Assembly: GCF_052113225.1 (NCBI RefSeq)
Contig: NZ_JBFRCT010000010.1
Coordinates: forward strand, 186,001-250,000
Length of the DNA stretch: 64,000 bases
Reading direction: 5' to 3'
Source of the DNA: Pristimantibacillus sp052113225
Lineage (GTDB): Bacteria; Bacillota; Bacilli; Paenibacillales; Paenibacillaceae
Of this stretch, positions 42,365-51,051 are shown in pieces. Below the pieces are notes generated by a model. It saw only the letters and a list, made by a program, of their open reading frames with translations, was not told the DNA's origin and searched no databases. Position 1 is the stretch's first letter. Every line of letters starts with the position of its first letter. The translations under genes and the position numbers were made by a program.

Positions 42365-43168
42365 ATGAAAAAACGCGCGATTATTCTTCTACTATCCACG
42401 ATGATTCTGGGCGGCGTGTTAAGTGCTTGCAGCAGCAATAACAACAGTAATACGGGGGCATCGCCAAGTCCTACTGCTACAGTGAGTCCAAGTGAAGAAA
42501 GCCCATCGGTAAGTCCAGATACGGAGCCAAGTGAAGAGGCTGGGGAGACGCCAAGCGAAAGTCCTTCGGCGAGCCCAAGCCCTAGTGCATCACCTTCACC
42601 TAGTGCTACCCCTGAGCCAAGCAAGACGCCAGCTCCAACGAAAGAGCCTGCCGCAACGAAGAAGCCGTCTGAGCCTACGAAGAAGCCAGCTGCAACGCCG
42701 GCGCCAAGCGCGAAGCCATCTGCAACGCCAAAGCCATCGCCGAAGCCAACGGTTAAGCCAAGTCCAAGTCCGGCTGCGGATGCGAGTGCAGGTGATGTGA
42801 TCGAAGCGATGCTGAAAGCCGTGGAACAGCCCGCTCTTATGGCGATGACTGCCGATGATGTGAAGAATATGTATGGCATCGATACGTCAACCCTTGCTGA
42901 CTTCTCCGCACGTATGCCGATGATGAATGTGAAGACGAACGAAATTGCGGTATTTAAAGTGAAGAAAGAAAAGGATATCGATGCCGTTAAGAAAGGCATG
43001 GTAAGTCGTGCTGAAACGGTTCAGAAGATGTTCGAGACCTATCTGCAGGACCAATACGAGAATGCGAAGAACTATAAAATAGTCGTACAAGGCAACTACG
43101 TCCTATTCGTCATCTCGGAAAGTGCGGATGATCTCGTGAAAGCTTTTAAAGCGGCGTTAAAATCATAA
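42365..43168 (+). CDS. DUF4358 lipoprotein with Pro/Ser-rich linker
   Basis: A 267-residue lipoprotein: lipobox LSAC (Cys about residue 22), then a Pro/Ser/Thr/Lys-rich linker (about 30-140: repeats of SPS, TPSE and KPS type), then a C-terminal DUF4358 domain (about 145-267). The domain is strongly similar to that of 39269-39751 (shared MMNVKTNEIAV and DQYENAKNYKIV). The linker looks like a spacer that spans the wall. It is the last gene of the acyltransfer operon. Confidence 0.86.
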   Translation: MKKRAIILLLSTMILGGVLSACSSNNNSNTGASPSPTATVSPSEESPSVSPDTEPSEEAGETPSESPSASPSPSASPSPSATPEPSKTPAPTKEPAATKKPSEPTKKPAATPAPSAKPSATPKPSPKPTVKPSPSPAADASAGDVIEAMLKAVEQPALMAMTADDVKNMYGIDTSTLADFSARMPMMNVKTNEIAVFKVKKEKDIDAVKKGMVSRAETVQKMFETYLQDQYENAKNYKIVVQGNYVLFVISESADDLVKAFKAALKS

Positions 43169-43175
43169 TAAAGAT

Positions 43176-43218
43176 AAAGGCCATGATCTCTACTGAACAG
43201 AGATCACGGCCTTTTTTA
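43176..43218. terminator. Bidirectional terminator
   Basis: A 16-base stem (43176-43191 with 43199-43214, one mismatch) between the convergent DUF4358 gene and the ABC permease; T6 on the plus side, T-rich on the other. Confidence 0.82.
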
Positions 43219-43226
43219 CTAAAGTG

Positions 43227-44045
43227 TTACTTGATACCGAACTTAATGAACGAATCTACGATATGACGGCGGAGCAGCAGATAGATGATCAGAACCGGCA
43301 GACAAGACACGGTAGTGGCGGACATTAAGGAGCCCCACATATTCGTGTCCGAGTTGACGAACAGCTTCAGACCAATCTGAATCGGCGAGTTTTCCATCTT
43401 CTTTGTGATCAGCATCGGCCAGAGATACTCATTCCATGCGTTGATGAAAGAGATGATGCCAAGCGACGCGATCCCCGATTTGATGTTAGGAATAATAAGC
43501 CGCACCAGAATGTCCCAATCATTCATGCCGTCGATACAAGCTGCTTCAATCAGAACGCTAGGGAACGACTGAAACGATTGATATAACGACAGAATTGCAA
43601 AGGTAGAAACGCAGAACGGAAGCACGATACCAAGCATGGAATCATTAAGTCCCATGTTATTAACGAGTACATAGTTCGGAATCATGATGGCCTGGAACGG
43701 AATCAGCCAGGTCAGGCTCAGGATCGAGAAGATCAATCCCTTGCCGCGGAATCTCCAGCGGACGAGAGCGTAAGCCGCAAGCAGGCTTGTTACCAGTTGG
43801 AGAAGCGTCATGAGAATCGAGATGCCAAACGAATTAAAGATCATTCGGACAATCGGCATTTGGGAAAAAGCATACGTATAGTTGCTAAAGGTCGGTGCTT
43901 TCGGGAAAAAGCTGGATGTGAAAATCTCAGACTCGTTCTTGAGTGAGGAATTAACCATCCAGTACAGCGGAATAATCGCAATGATGCACATCAGAGCCAG
44001 CACCCCATGCCGCAGGATTGCCGCTACCGGGGATCGTTTGTTCAT
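43227..44045 (-). CDS. Carbohydrate-type ABC transporter permease (MalG/UgpE-like)
   Basis: A ~272-residue permease with six hydrophobic segments and an EAA loop (IEAACIDGMNDWDILV, near 165). The start is the ATG at 44045, seven bases after GAAGGAG; the longer frame adds 42 residues that overlap the neighbour and lack a site. It is the last gene of a six-gene operon that also holds two metallophosphoesterases and a tyrosine phosphatase, which suggests the cargo is a phosphate-containing sugar or glycerol compound (inference). No ATPase is encoded nearby. Confidence 0.92.
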   Translation of the reverse strand: MNKRSPVAAILRHGVLALMCIIAIIPLYWMVNSSLKNESEIFTSSFFPKAPTFSNYTYAFSQMPIVRMIFNSFGISILMTLLQLVTSLLAAYALVRWRFRGKGLIFSILSLTWLIPFQAIMIPNYVLVNNMGLNDSMLGIVLPFCVSTFAILSLYQSFQSFPSVLIEAACIDGMNDWDILVRLIIPNIKSGIASLGIISFINAWNEYLWPMLITKKMENSPIQIGLKLFVNSDTNMWGSLMSATTVSCLPVLIIYLLLRRHIVDSFIKFGIK

Positions 44046-44064
44046 CGATAACTCTCCTTCACCA

Positions 44065-45033
44065 TTAATTGTCGTAGAACGACAGCTTGCGGGATACTGC
44101 ATTGAGCAGCAATGCGATTGCGCCAAATAGGAAGAAGAATACAAGCGCAGCTGCCGAGCTGAAGCCAACATTCAAGTTCGAGAATGCGTAGCGGTACATT
44201 TCGTAATAGATGTTTGTTGAAGTGCCGTATGGACCGCCAGTTGTTAGGATATCGATATAAGCAAATGTCCATTGACTGGAGAACAGGATACTCATCATCA
44301 GCATGAACATAATCATTGGCGACATGAGTGGTACAGTGACGTTAATGAATTGGCGCAGGCTCGAAGCACCGTCAATGGCAGCAGCTTCGTAGTATTCCCG
44401 GTTAATGCTGGTTAAGGCAGCCGAGAACATTATGACGCTGAAGCCGATCATTTTCCAGCCGGTAATGAATAGAATAATCCACTTCGCATAATGCGCGTCG
44501 GAGAAAAAGGCGATAGGCTGATCAATCATGCCCATCTTGAGCAGGATGTGGTTGACTACACCGTTGGACGGATGGAATAACCACCGCCAGATGGCGCTGA
44601 CCGACACAGGGGCCAGAATCATCGGGATAAAGAAGATACCGCGGTAAACGTTTTTCATTTTGCCGTTCATGTTGTTCGTGACGACGGCAAGGACAAGCGG
44701 AATAAGAATCGAGAACGGCAGAAGCCCTACCGTGTAGAAGACGGTGTTGCCAATAGAATCGATAAAGGCCGGGTTATGGAACAGGCGATCGAAATTATCG
44801 AGACCAACAAATTTCTTTTCAGTCCCAGGAACCATGTTCCACTTATGAAAGGCCAGATAGAAGGTCGTAATTAACGGCTTATACATCCAGACGCTTAGCA
44901 AAATAAGAGCAGGAGCCAAGTAGAGGAACGGTTTAATACGCCGCCACAGCTTAGCTTTATTTAGACTTCTTCTTGCGATTGCGGGGTTCCCCTTTAAAGG
45001 GGGGGCATACGAGTTTTCGATAGTTTGGCTCAT
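44065..45033 (-). CDS. Carbohydrate-type ABC transporter permease (MalF/UgpA-like)
   Basis: A ~322-residue permease with six hydrophobic segments and an EAA loop (YEAAAIDGASSLRQF, near 216). The start is the ATG at 45033, six bases after AAAGGA; a TTG upstream would add nine residues. It is paired with the MalG-like permease 19 bases downstream and the binding protein 50 bases upstream. Confidence 0.92.
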   Translation of the reverse strand: MSQTIENSYAPPLKGNPAIARRSLNKAKLWRRIKPFLYLAPALILLSVWMYKPLITTFYLAFHKWNMVPGTEKKFVGLDNFDRLFHNPAFIDSIGNTVFYTVGLLPFSILIPLVLAVVTNNMNGKMKNVYRGIFFIPMILAPVSVSAIWRWLFHPSNGVVNHILLKMGMIDQPIAFFSDAHYAKWIILFITGWKMIGFSVIMFSAALTSINREYYEAAAIDGASSLRQFINVTVPLMSPMIMFMLMMSILFSSQWTFAYIDILTTGGPYGTSTNIYYEMYRYAFSNLNVGFSSAAALVFFFLFGAIALLLNAVSRKLSFYDN

Positions 45034-45083
45034 AACGATTCCTTTCTTATGGAGGAGCAATCTCTCCAGTGTTATGGCTGCTA

Positions 45084-46448
45084 TTAAGGCATCATACTGT
45101 TGATTTGGTCTTGTGCTTCTTTAAGGGTTTTTTCTACATCTGCATCCGTGCTGACTGATTTGACAATCGCATCCGTGAAGGCAGTAGCCATCTCTGTTGC
45201 ACTTTCACCTGGCCAGATCGCAACCGGTTGAATGCGAGACAGCTGCTCAAGGTTGATTTTGTACAGCGGGTTCTGCTCAACAAAGTCCTTCAGACCGTTC
45301 GGATCATCAGCAAGACCAGTACGAAGCGGCAGGTAACCGATTTGGGACGTGATGATCGTATAACCTCTGTCACCTGTTACGAACTTGATAAACTCCCATA
45401 CCGCTGCATTTTTCGTCGGTGAATCCGGGCGAACAGCCAGCACAGAACCGGAGTTAACAGGAATCGATTCCTTGTCTCCGAATTGCGGAAGCGCTCCGCC
45501 GTATACTTTCCAGCCACCTGCTTCAGAAGCTTTCTTAATGCCGCTGTACAGCGATGTAGAAGAAACATACATACCGAGGTTACCAGCCATGAATTGCTCA
45601 GAAACTTCAGCGTCCGTACCTTTAGCAGATGCACCGTTCGTGTACAGGTCTTTCCACATCGAGATGGCATCTACACTTTCCTTATTCGCGAACTCAGCTT
45701 GCTTGTGGTCTTTGGACAAGACATGGCCGCCGTTGCTTAAGATCAGGCCTTCCGTTACCCAGCCGTTCTGTGGAGAGAGACCAAATCCGTCTTTGCCTGT
45801 TTTTTCTTTAATTTGAAGTGATGCTTTTTTAATGTCATCCCAAGTCTTCGGCGGATTAGCCGGATCGAGACCAGCTTCTTCGAACAGCTTGCCGTTAATG
45901 AAGACGATTGGCGTACTGAACGTGAAAGCAAGTCCGTACATTTTACCGTCGATTTTGCCAAGCTCAAGCGCGTTTGGCGAGATACCCTTCAGGTGCTCAT
46001 CAAGCTCAGCTTTTGGGAATACGTCCTCATAAGCTTTAAAGCCAAGTCCAAGACGGGAGCTGTCCAATAAGTTAAAGGTATGCTGAACAACGTCAACCTC
46101 TTTGCCAGCCGAAATATCCGCTTTGTATTGTTGGAAGGTTGCATCAGGCACGCCTTCAACAATAACGCCTTTTTCTTTGCCGACCGTGTCGTTAAACTCT
46201 TTAATCAGCTGCTCCATACCAGCCTTCATCGTAGGATAAGCAAGGCTGTAGGAATAGAACGTCACTTTCGTTGGATTCGCTGGGTCGAGCGTTCCGAGTT
46301 CAACTTGATTTGCTGCCTTGTTGTTGTCTCCCGACGCATTTGCATTGCCGGATGTGTTATTCGATTCGCTGTTCGCTCCGCAAGCACTGGTCAAGAGGAG
46401 TGAGCCTACCGTCATAAGGGCGATAGCGCCTTTTGCCAAACGTTTCAT
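45084..46448 (-). CDS. ABC transporter solute-binding lipoprotein (UgpB-like group)
   Basis: A 454-residue family 1 extracellular solute-binding protein with lipobox TSAC (Cys about residue 23) and an Asn-rich spacer. Fold landmarks: VTFYSYSLAYPT at the start of the mature domain, then PKTWDDIKKAS and the GYLPLRTG strand. By position it feeds the two permeases downstream. Its gene lies 34 bases after the tyrosine phosphatase in one operon. The group contains binders of glycerol 3-phosphate and of sugars; the actual ligand is unknown. Confidence 0.9.
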   Translation of the reverse strand: MKRLAKGAIALMTVGSLLLTSACGANSESNNTSGNANASGDNNKAANQVELGTLDPANPTKVTFYSYSLAYPTMKAGMEQLIKEFNDTVGKEKGVIVEGVPDATFQQYKADISAGKEVDVVQHTFNLLDSSRLGLGFKAYEDVFPKAELDEHLKGISPNALELGKIDGKMYGLAFTFSTPIVFINGKLFEEAGLDPANPPKTWDDIKKASLQIKEKTGKDGFGLSPQNGWVTEGLILSNGGHVLSKDHKQAEFANKESVDAISMWKDLYTNGASAKGTDAEVSEQFMAGNLGMYVSSTSLYSGIKKASEAGGWKVYGGALPQFGDKESIPVNSGSVLAVRPDSPTKNAAVWEFIKFVTGDRGYTIITSQIGYLPLRTGLADDPNGLKDFVEQNPLYKINLEQLSRIQPVAIWPGESATEMATAFTDAIVKSVSTDADVEKTLKEAQDQINSMMP

Positions 46449-46482
46449 TTGTTATTACCCCCGCTATAATTTTGGTTGGATA

Positions 46483-47268
46483 CTATTCCAAGCAATAGTC
46501 CTGAATCTGCTGTCTGAGCGCTTCATCAATGCCGAACTCTTCCAATAAATAACGTTCGAATGTTTCGTACTCACGAGTAATGCTGTCTAGTGATGCCTTC
46601 AGGTAGATTTCCTGCAGCAGCATCGCTTCTTCAAGAGCTTTGAGATCTTCCGTGCTGACATATTTGGCTGCCATGTCGAACATTTGCTGATGGAATTTCT
46701 CAAGCGTCACATTAGACAGCAAGTAATCTTCCAATACTGCCTCATAAGGTACGCCAAGCGTCAACAAGATCAGCATGCTGCCAACACCCGTACGGTCGCG
46801 GCCGCCGGCGCAGTGATGAACAAGCGGCAGATTCACTTCAGGTTTACTTACCAGCTCCATCAGTTGCTTGTAGGAAGCGTTCCGAATCGGAAGAGCTGCG
46901 TACAAGTCGATGAGCATGGTATTGGAAAACTGCTTATGAAGCCCATTTGCAAATACTTGCTCAAGATCCATATGGGGAGCATCCTCAGAAGCGAGGTTCG
47001 CGGGAATACGGATATTAACCGCTTGTCCAATCTGCGGATCTGGCTTCTGCTCCGCTTCGCCAAGGTTGCGGTAATCGAAAACATGGCGGAAGTTGATCTC
47101 ATTAAGTAAGAGATGATCTTCAGCAGTCAGCCCAGTTAATTCCGCTGCGCGGAATAACAGGCCTTTCTTGACGGTACGGCCATTTGCCGTCCGGTGACCG
47201 CCCATATCGCGGAAATTAAACACCCCTTGAAGGGGGAGCAAGCTTGCAGGCATAACTTGATTCGTCAT
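46483..47268 (-). CDS. Tyrosine phosphatase-like protein (Y_phosphatase3 type)
   Basis: A ~261-residue Cys-dependent phosphatase. The P-loop is HHCAGGRDRTG (C153, R159: Cx5R). NFRDMGGHRTANGR near residue 18 is the N-terminal signature of the LipA/SIW14-like, bacterial Y_phosphatase3 group, some of which act on phosphoinositides. There is no signal peptide. I start at the ATG at 47268; the longer frame runs over the neighbour's coding region. It lies 19 bases after the metallophosphoesterase gene. Its place among transport and phosphoesterase genes argues for a small-molecule substrate rather than a protein (inference). Confidence 0.87.
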   Translation of the reverse strand: MTNQVMPASLLPLQGVFNFRDMGGHRTANGRTVKKGLLFRAAELTGLTAEDHLLLNEINFRHVFDYRNLGEAEQKPDPQIGQAVNIRIPANLASEDAPHMDLEQVFANGLHKQFSNTMLIDLYAALPIRNASYKQLMELVSKPEVNLPLVHHCAGGRDRTGVGSMLILLTLGVPYEAVLEDYLLSNVTLEKFHQQMFDMAAKYVSTEDLKALEEAMLLQEIYLKASLDSITREYETFERYLLEEFGIDEALRQQIQDYCLE

Positions 47269-47287
47269 GATGAAAGGAACCTTCTTT

Positions 47288-48112
47288 CTATTCGTTGTGG
47301 GCAGCTGCTGCTTCAAGGGAGAAGCGGAAAAACTCTTCCTGCATGCCAGGCAAAGCAATGGATTGTACAGTAATCCCTTCTTCGAAGACGGAGACGATGT
47401 TGTAGCCGCAGAAGTCGACCATCTTGAATTGATTGTCTTCAGCTGCTTCACCGCCAAAGGCTGTTCCCGTTGCCGCAACGTTGCAGATTCCTTTATAGGT
47501 GCCTACATTGTTGGTATGCACGTGGCCGGCCACAACGCCGATGACGTCTGTGCCTTCAAGCACAGCACCCAGTTGTTCACGGTTAGCGAGCAGGTGGTCG
47601 GCAGGCATGCCGTTAATATTAAGCAGTGGATGATGAAGGGCTACGATTGTACCATTCTCAGCCGGTGTACGGAGCGTTTCTTCAAGCCAAGCCAATTGCT
47701 CGGTATCGATCTCACCGTGGTGATGGCCCTTGATTTGGGAATTCAGGCCGATCAGACGAACGCCTTGAATCGTGTGGGAGTAAAAATACGGCTGCTCGGA
47801 GGCCTCTTCCTGCAGGAAGCCCTCGCGGAATGGAGCACGGTGGTCATGGTTGCCAAGTACAACATAGACAGGTACATTCAGCAGTGCCGAACCTTCGTCA
47901 ACAATCGTGCGGATGTATGCATAATCCTGAACATTTCCTTCATGCGACAAGTCGCCTGTAATGACAACAAAAGCAGGGGAAACTTTAGAATCATGAATAT
48001 GGGCGAATACGCTTTTTACTTTTTCAGCTAGATTGAGCTTAGAAAACATATTGTCGGTATGAGGTGCATTCATATGCGTGTCTGTCAGGTGAATGAATTT
48101 CAGCTTTTCCAT
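47288..48112 (-). CDS. Metallophosphoesterase (CpdA-like)
   Basis: A 274-residue calcineurin-like phosphoesterase with all metal motifs: DTHM at residue 11, GDLSHEG near 53, GNHDHR near 88 and GHVHTNN near 200. It is close to class III cyclic-nucleotide or glycerophosphodiester phosphodiesterases; the substrate is not fixed. No export signal. It is the second gene of the operon, between the other metallophosphoesterase and the tyrosine phosphatase. Confidence 0.92.
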   Translation of the reverse strand: MEKLKFIHLTDTHMNAPHTDNMFSKLNLAEKVKSVFAHIHDSKVSPAFVVITGDLSHEGNVQDYAYIRTIVDEGSALLNVPVYVVLGNHDHRAPFREGFLQEEASEQPYFYSHTIQGVRLIGLNSQIKGHHHGEIDTEQLAWLEETLRTPAENGTIVALHHPLLNINGMPADHLLANREQLGAVLEGTDVIGVVAGHVHTNNVGTYKGICNVAATGTAFGGEAAEDNQFKMVDFCGYNIVSVFEEGITVQSIALPGMQEEFFRFSLEAAAAHNE

Positions 48113-48147
48113 GGTTAGGGCCTCCTATTGTTCGGATCTATAAAAGA

Positions 48148-49125
48148 TTAGTGGTACTGTGGTTCGTAATTTTCAACCGCGTCAACGCCATCCAGGTGAA
48201 TAACCCGGTAGGTTGGAACACCGTTTTTCATCGTTACCCACAGAATCAGGTTCTCGTCTGAACGATTGCCGCCATGCGTCAAACCGCCGGTACGGCCAAG
48301 CTGAATGTATTGCTTGGAAGCTTCGGAATCATTCGTATATTCAAGGGAGTGGAAGTGACCGGCGAATACCGTGTAGGAGCGGCCCTCAAGCATACGCTCG
48401 ATTGCTGCGAAATCAGCATTGTCCGATTTCCAGCCTGGCTTATGCATGGTCACAAAGGTGTGCTTCACATCCCGGTTGTTCTCTAATACTTCTTGGAAGA
48501 AGGCAAGCTGCTCTTCACCGATGGCGATATCGAGCTTGCTGAGCGCTGCGGCTTCCTCAGGTGACATCGTCGCCATGCCGCTGAACAACTCTTGAAGTGG
48601 TGTAGTTGGGTGTTGTTTGAACAGCTCTGTTGCCTTCTTAATGGTGTCGAGGACGAGATCAGGGAACTCATGAGGCGGATTCTCGGTATTTACGACCAGG
48701 TAGAGGACATCATTCAATCGGAATGCATAATATTCGAAGCCTTTGCGGGCTCTCCAGACGTCAGCCATCATGGGATTGCCGTAATCATGGTTGCCGACCA
48801 CTTGGAAGAAAGGAACGCCGGTCGCTGCTATTTTTGCATCAATCTCGTCCCACTCTTCATGAACGTCGGCTGGATCACGCCAGTAACCTTCGATCAAGTC
48901 ACCAACGGAGAGGATAAAGCTAGGCTTGAGGTCAGTCAGCAGGTCCAGTGCTTTCTCGAATACGCCAGGTGTTGCCAGACCACAGCGGTCTCCTACTACT
49001 GCGAAGGAAAAGTCTCCTGCAGGCAGTTGTGGAAGCTCGCCAAACCATGGACGTTTATCTGTTGAGAAGTTTTTTTCATCGAACCAGATCCCCGATATTT
49101 GCTTGCCTAATTGAATGGTTGTCAT
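48148..49125 (-). CDS. Metallophosphoesterase
   Basis: A ~325-residue calcineurin-like phosphoesterase. Seen motifs: VVGDRCG near residue 42 (the usual D-x-H is replaced by D-R-C), VGDLIEG near 74, VGNHDYG near 111 and AGHFHSLEY near 235. The altered first motif could change metal use. The ATG at 49125 is preferred: AGGAGG precedes it and the longer frame adds six residues. There is no signal peptide. It is the first gene of the six-gene phosphatase/transport operon. Confidence 0.9.
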   Translation of the reverse strand: MTTIQLGKQISGIWFDEKNFSTDKRPWFGELPQLPAGDFSFAVVGDRCGLATPGVFEKALDLLTDLKPSFILSVGDLIEGYWRDPADVHEEWDEIDAKIAATGVPFFQVVGNHDYGNPMMADVWRARKGFEYYAFRLNDVLYLVVNTENPPHEFPDLVLDTIKKATELFKQHPTTPLQELFSGMATMSPEEAAALSKLDIAIGEEQLAFFQEVLENNRDVKHTFVTMHKPGWKSDNADFAAIERMLEGRSYTVFAGHFHSLEYTNDSEASKQYIQLGRTGGLTHGGNRSDENLILWVTMKNGVPTYRVIHLDGVDAVENYEPQYH

Positions 49126-49227
49126 CTTGTATTTCCTCCTCATAACTTTTTGCTTCTTGCTTAGTATGCAGGTTGTATGTAAGTCGTGTGTAATCGTGAG
49201 ATTGAATATTTGTAAAATTCAAAAACA

Positions 49228-49256
49228 AAACCGGAAGCTCAGAGAGCTTCCGGTTT
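49228..49256 (-). terminator. Terminator of the GntR gene
   Basis: A perfect 12-bp stem (49228-49239 with 49245-49256), loop of five, T-rich on the minus side. It separates the GntR gene from the downstream operon. Confidence 0.82.
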
Positions 49257-49271
49257 GTGCGATCTATGAAC

Positions 49272-49922
49272 TTATTTCATCAAGCCATGGACGATAAAAT
49301 GCTCGTGAGTATCCGAGTATTGCTCGGATATGGCGGCTTTGGCTGCGGCGATATCACCGCTCATTATGGCTTCGTAAATTCTGCGGTTCGTTTGAACAGA
49401 GCGGCTAGGCTGGTATTGGGGATATTTTATGCGATAGGATACGGTACTGAACACATAACGGCCACGATATAGCTCCATAATTTGCAGCATACTTTCATTA
49501 TGGATGGTACGGAGAATCGTCTCTGTGAACTGCAAGCTGTTATTGTAGTAGCCGTAATAATCGCTTTGCTCCATAGCTAATTGCTGCTGCTCTAGTATTT
49601 GAGCCATGGCTTCCAAGTCAAAGGTTAGCTTGCGTTTAACGGCTGTATCCAGCACGAACAGCTGCATGGACACAAGAACCTCATACATCTCGCTGAATTC
49701 ATGGGCGGATACTTCCTTCACCATGACGCCTCTTCCCCGGAAGGATCCCACAAGCCCTTCCCGCTCTAATAAGGAGATAGCAGCTCGGATTGGCGTCCTG
49801 CTCATGCCAAGATTAACAGCAAGCTCGTTCTCTGACAGCATAGAGCCAGGCATATATGCTGCCCGCATAATCCGCTCCCGGATTTCACGGTAAGCAGTTG
49901 TTTCCAAAGAGGTTGAAGACAT
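49272..49922 (-). CDS. GntR-family regulator (FadR/FCD type)
   Basis: A 216-residue regulator. Winged helix at about 10-74 with ENELAVNLGMSRTPIRAAISLLEREGLV and the RGRGVMV wing; the C-terminal helical FCD-like domain is about 85-205. It sits directly upstream of the phosphatase/ABC operon in the same direction but is separated from it by a terminator, so it is likely its regulator (inference). The start has a weak ribosome binding site. Confidence 0.9.
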   Translation of the reverse strand: MSSTSLETTAYREIRERIMRAAYMPGSMLSENELAVNLGMSRTPIRAAISLLEREGLVGSFRGRGVMVKEVSAHEFSEMYEVLVSMQLFVLDTAVKRKLTFDLEAMAQILEQQQLAMEQSDYYGYYNNSLQFTETILRTIHNESMLQIMELYRGRYVFSTVSYRIKYPQYQPSRSVQTNRRIYEAIMSGDIAAAKAAISEQYSDTHEHFIVHGLMK

Positions 49923-50026
49923 ATCAGCAGTTTCCTTTGTAAGTTTTTAGCTTAATAGTAACAAATATTCTAAAAAGAATGCTATAGGGCCACTAAGCAA
50001 TATGGCAGTCCTGTCTTCTGCAGTCA

Positions 50027-50914
50027 CTATTGCGCAGCAGCCTCCTCCGGATCCCCGCCATTATCAAGGACTCTTGAGTCATCCAAATGAACAGTCGGCG
50101 AGCCTTCGCCTTGCTGAATATTACCATCTACTGTCACATGAATCAGATGATAGTCACCGCTTCCTCCATCTATAATCACATTCCCTCTAATATGCATATT
50201 CCGCAATGTAATGTCAGGAGAGGCCAACGTCACGTTCCCATATATCGTTTCGACCGCCGAGTCTAACCCGTAGGTGCCTGGAGCCGAATAAGTTCGGTTT
50301 ACAATTCCTGATTTCAGCATCGCATCAATTAGAAAGACAGCGCTTGCACGGGTGACGGGAGCAGCGGGCCTGAAAGTGCCGTCAGGATAGCCTTTAATAA
50401 TCCCCTTTTCAGCGAGGCTAGCAACCGCTCCCTGATCCGCTTCGAGAATCAGGTCCTTATCCTTGAAGGGAGGCACCTTCTCTCTTGGCAGTTCCAGATG
50501 GACGAAGGATGCCAGCATCAGAGCCGCTTCCTGCCGTGAAATGATTTGCAGAGGCATGATCCTGCCGTCTTCGAAGTCGGTTATGTAATCTGCTTTCACG
50601 GCTTTAGAGAATTCGGTGTAGAACCAGTCCGTTGTAGATACATCTTGGAAGGAGAGGGGGGCCGTATCCGTCAGCTCGAAGGCTCTGTTCATCAGCGATA
50701 CCATCTCCGCCTTTGTCACAGGCTCATTTGGCTTGATTGTGCCATCCGGATAACCTTGAAGCCAGCCTAAGTCGAGCCATTCCTTTAATGCTGGGGCGGC
50801 CCACGATTGTTCCGCTTCTTCGTATGCCGTCCTTGAGGCGGCGTAGCCCGTTACTGCAAAGGTAAGGAGACAACATCCTATAAGCAGCGGTATCAGAGGT
50901 TTCCATCGACTCAT
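50027..50914 (-). CDS. S-layer-homology (SLH) domain exported protein
   Basis: A ~295-residue protein with a signal peptide (about 1-25), two to three SLH modules (residues ~30-190; LDLGWLQGYPDGTIKPNEPVTKAEM-type cores in pieces such as GYPDGT at two sites), and a C-terminal segment of about 85 residues with short beta-helix-like strands (IRGNVIIDGG). SLH modules bind pyruvylated wall polymer. I start at the ATG at 50914; upstream residues in the longer frame are unlikely. It is divergent from a YhgE/Pip gene. Confidence 0.87.
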   Translation of the reverse strand: MSRWKPLIPLLIGCCLLTFAVTGYAASRTAYEEAEQSWAAPALKEWLDLGWLQGYPDGTIKPNEPVTKAEMVSLMNRAFELTDTAPLSFQDVSTTDWFYTEFSKAVKADYITDFEDGRIMPLQIISRQEAALMLASFVHLELPREKVPPFKDKDLILEADQGAVASLAEKGIIKGYPDGTFRPAAPVTRASAVFLIDAMLKSGIVNRTYSAPGTYGLDSAVETIYGNVTLASPDITLRNMHIRGNVIIDGGSGDYHLIHVTVDGNIQQGEGSPTVHLDDSRVLDNGGDPEEAAAQ

Positions 50915-51051
50915 CCACGCATCACTTCCCTTCCCGATTTGTTCTCCTATTAAAGTGTACGAGATCACAAATGCAATAGCTGTCGAATGGAAGTGGGAGG
51001 CTGTGCGAATAATAGGAGGACGATGAATGACAGGTAAAGGATGGATAATGG

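Noticed and set aside
42343..42999. 218-codon frame opposite the Pro/Ser-rich DUF4358 gene
   Set aside because: Gly/Val/Leu-rich mirror of the Pro/Ser linker; no start signals.
47267..48031. 254-codon plus-strand frame opposite the metallophosphoesterase
   Set aside because: The minus frame holds every calcineurin-like motif; the plus frame is a shadow.
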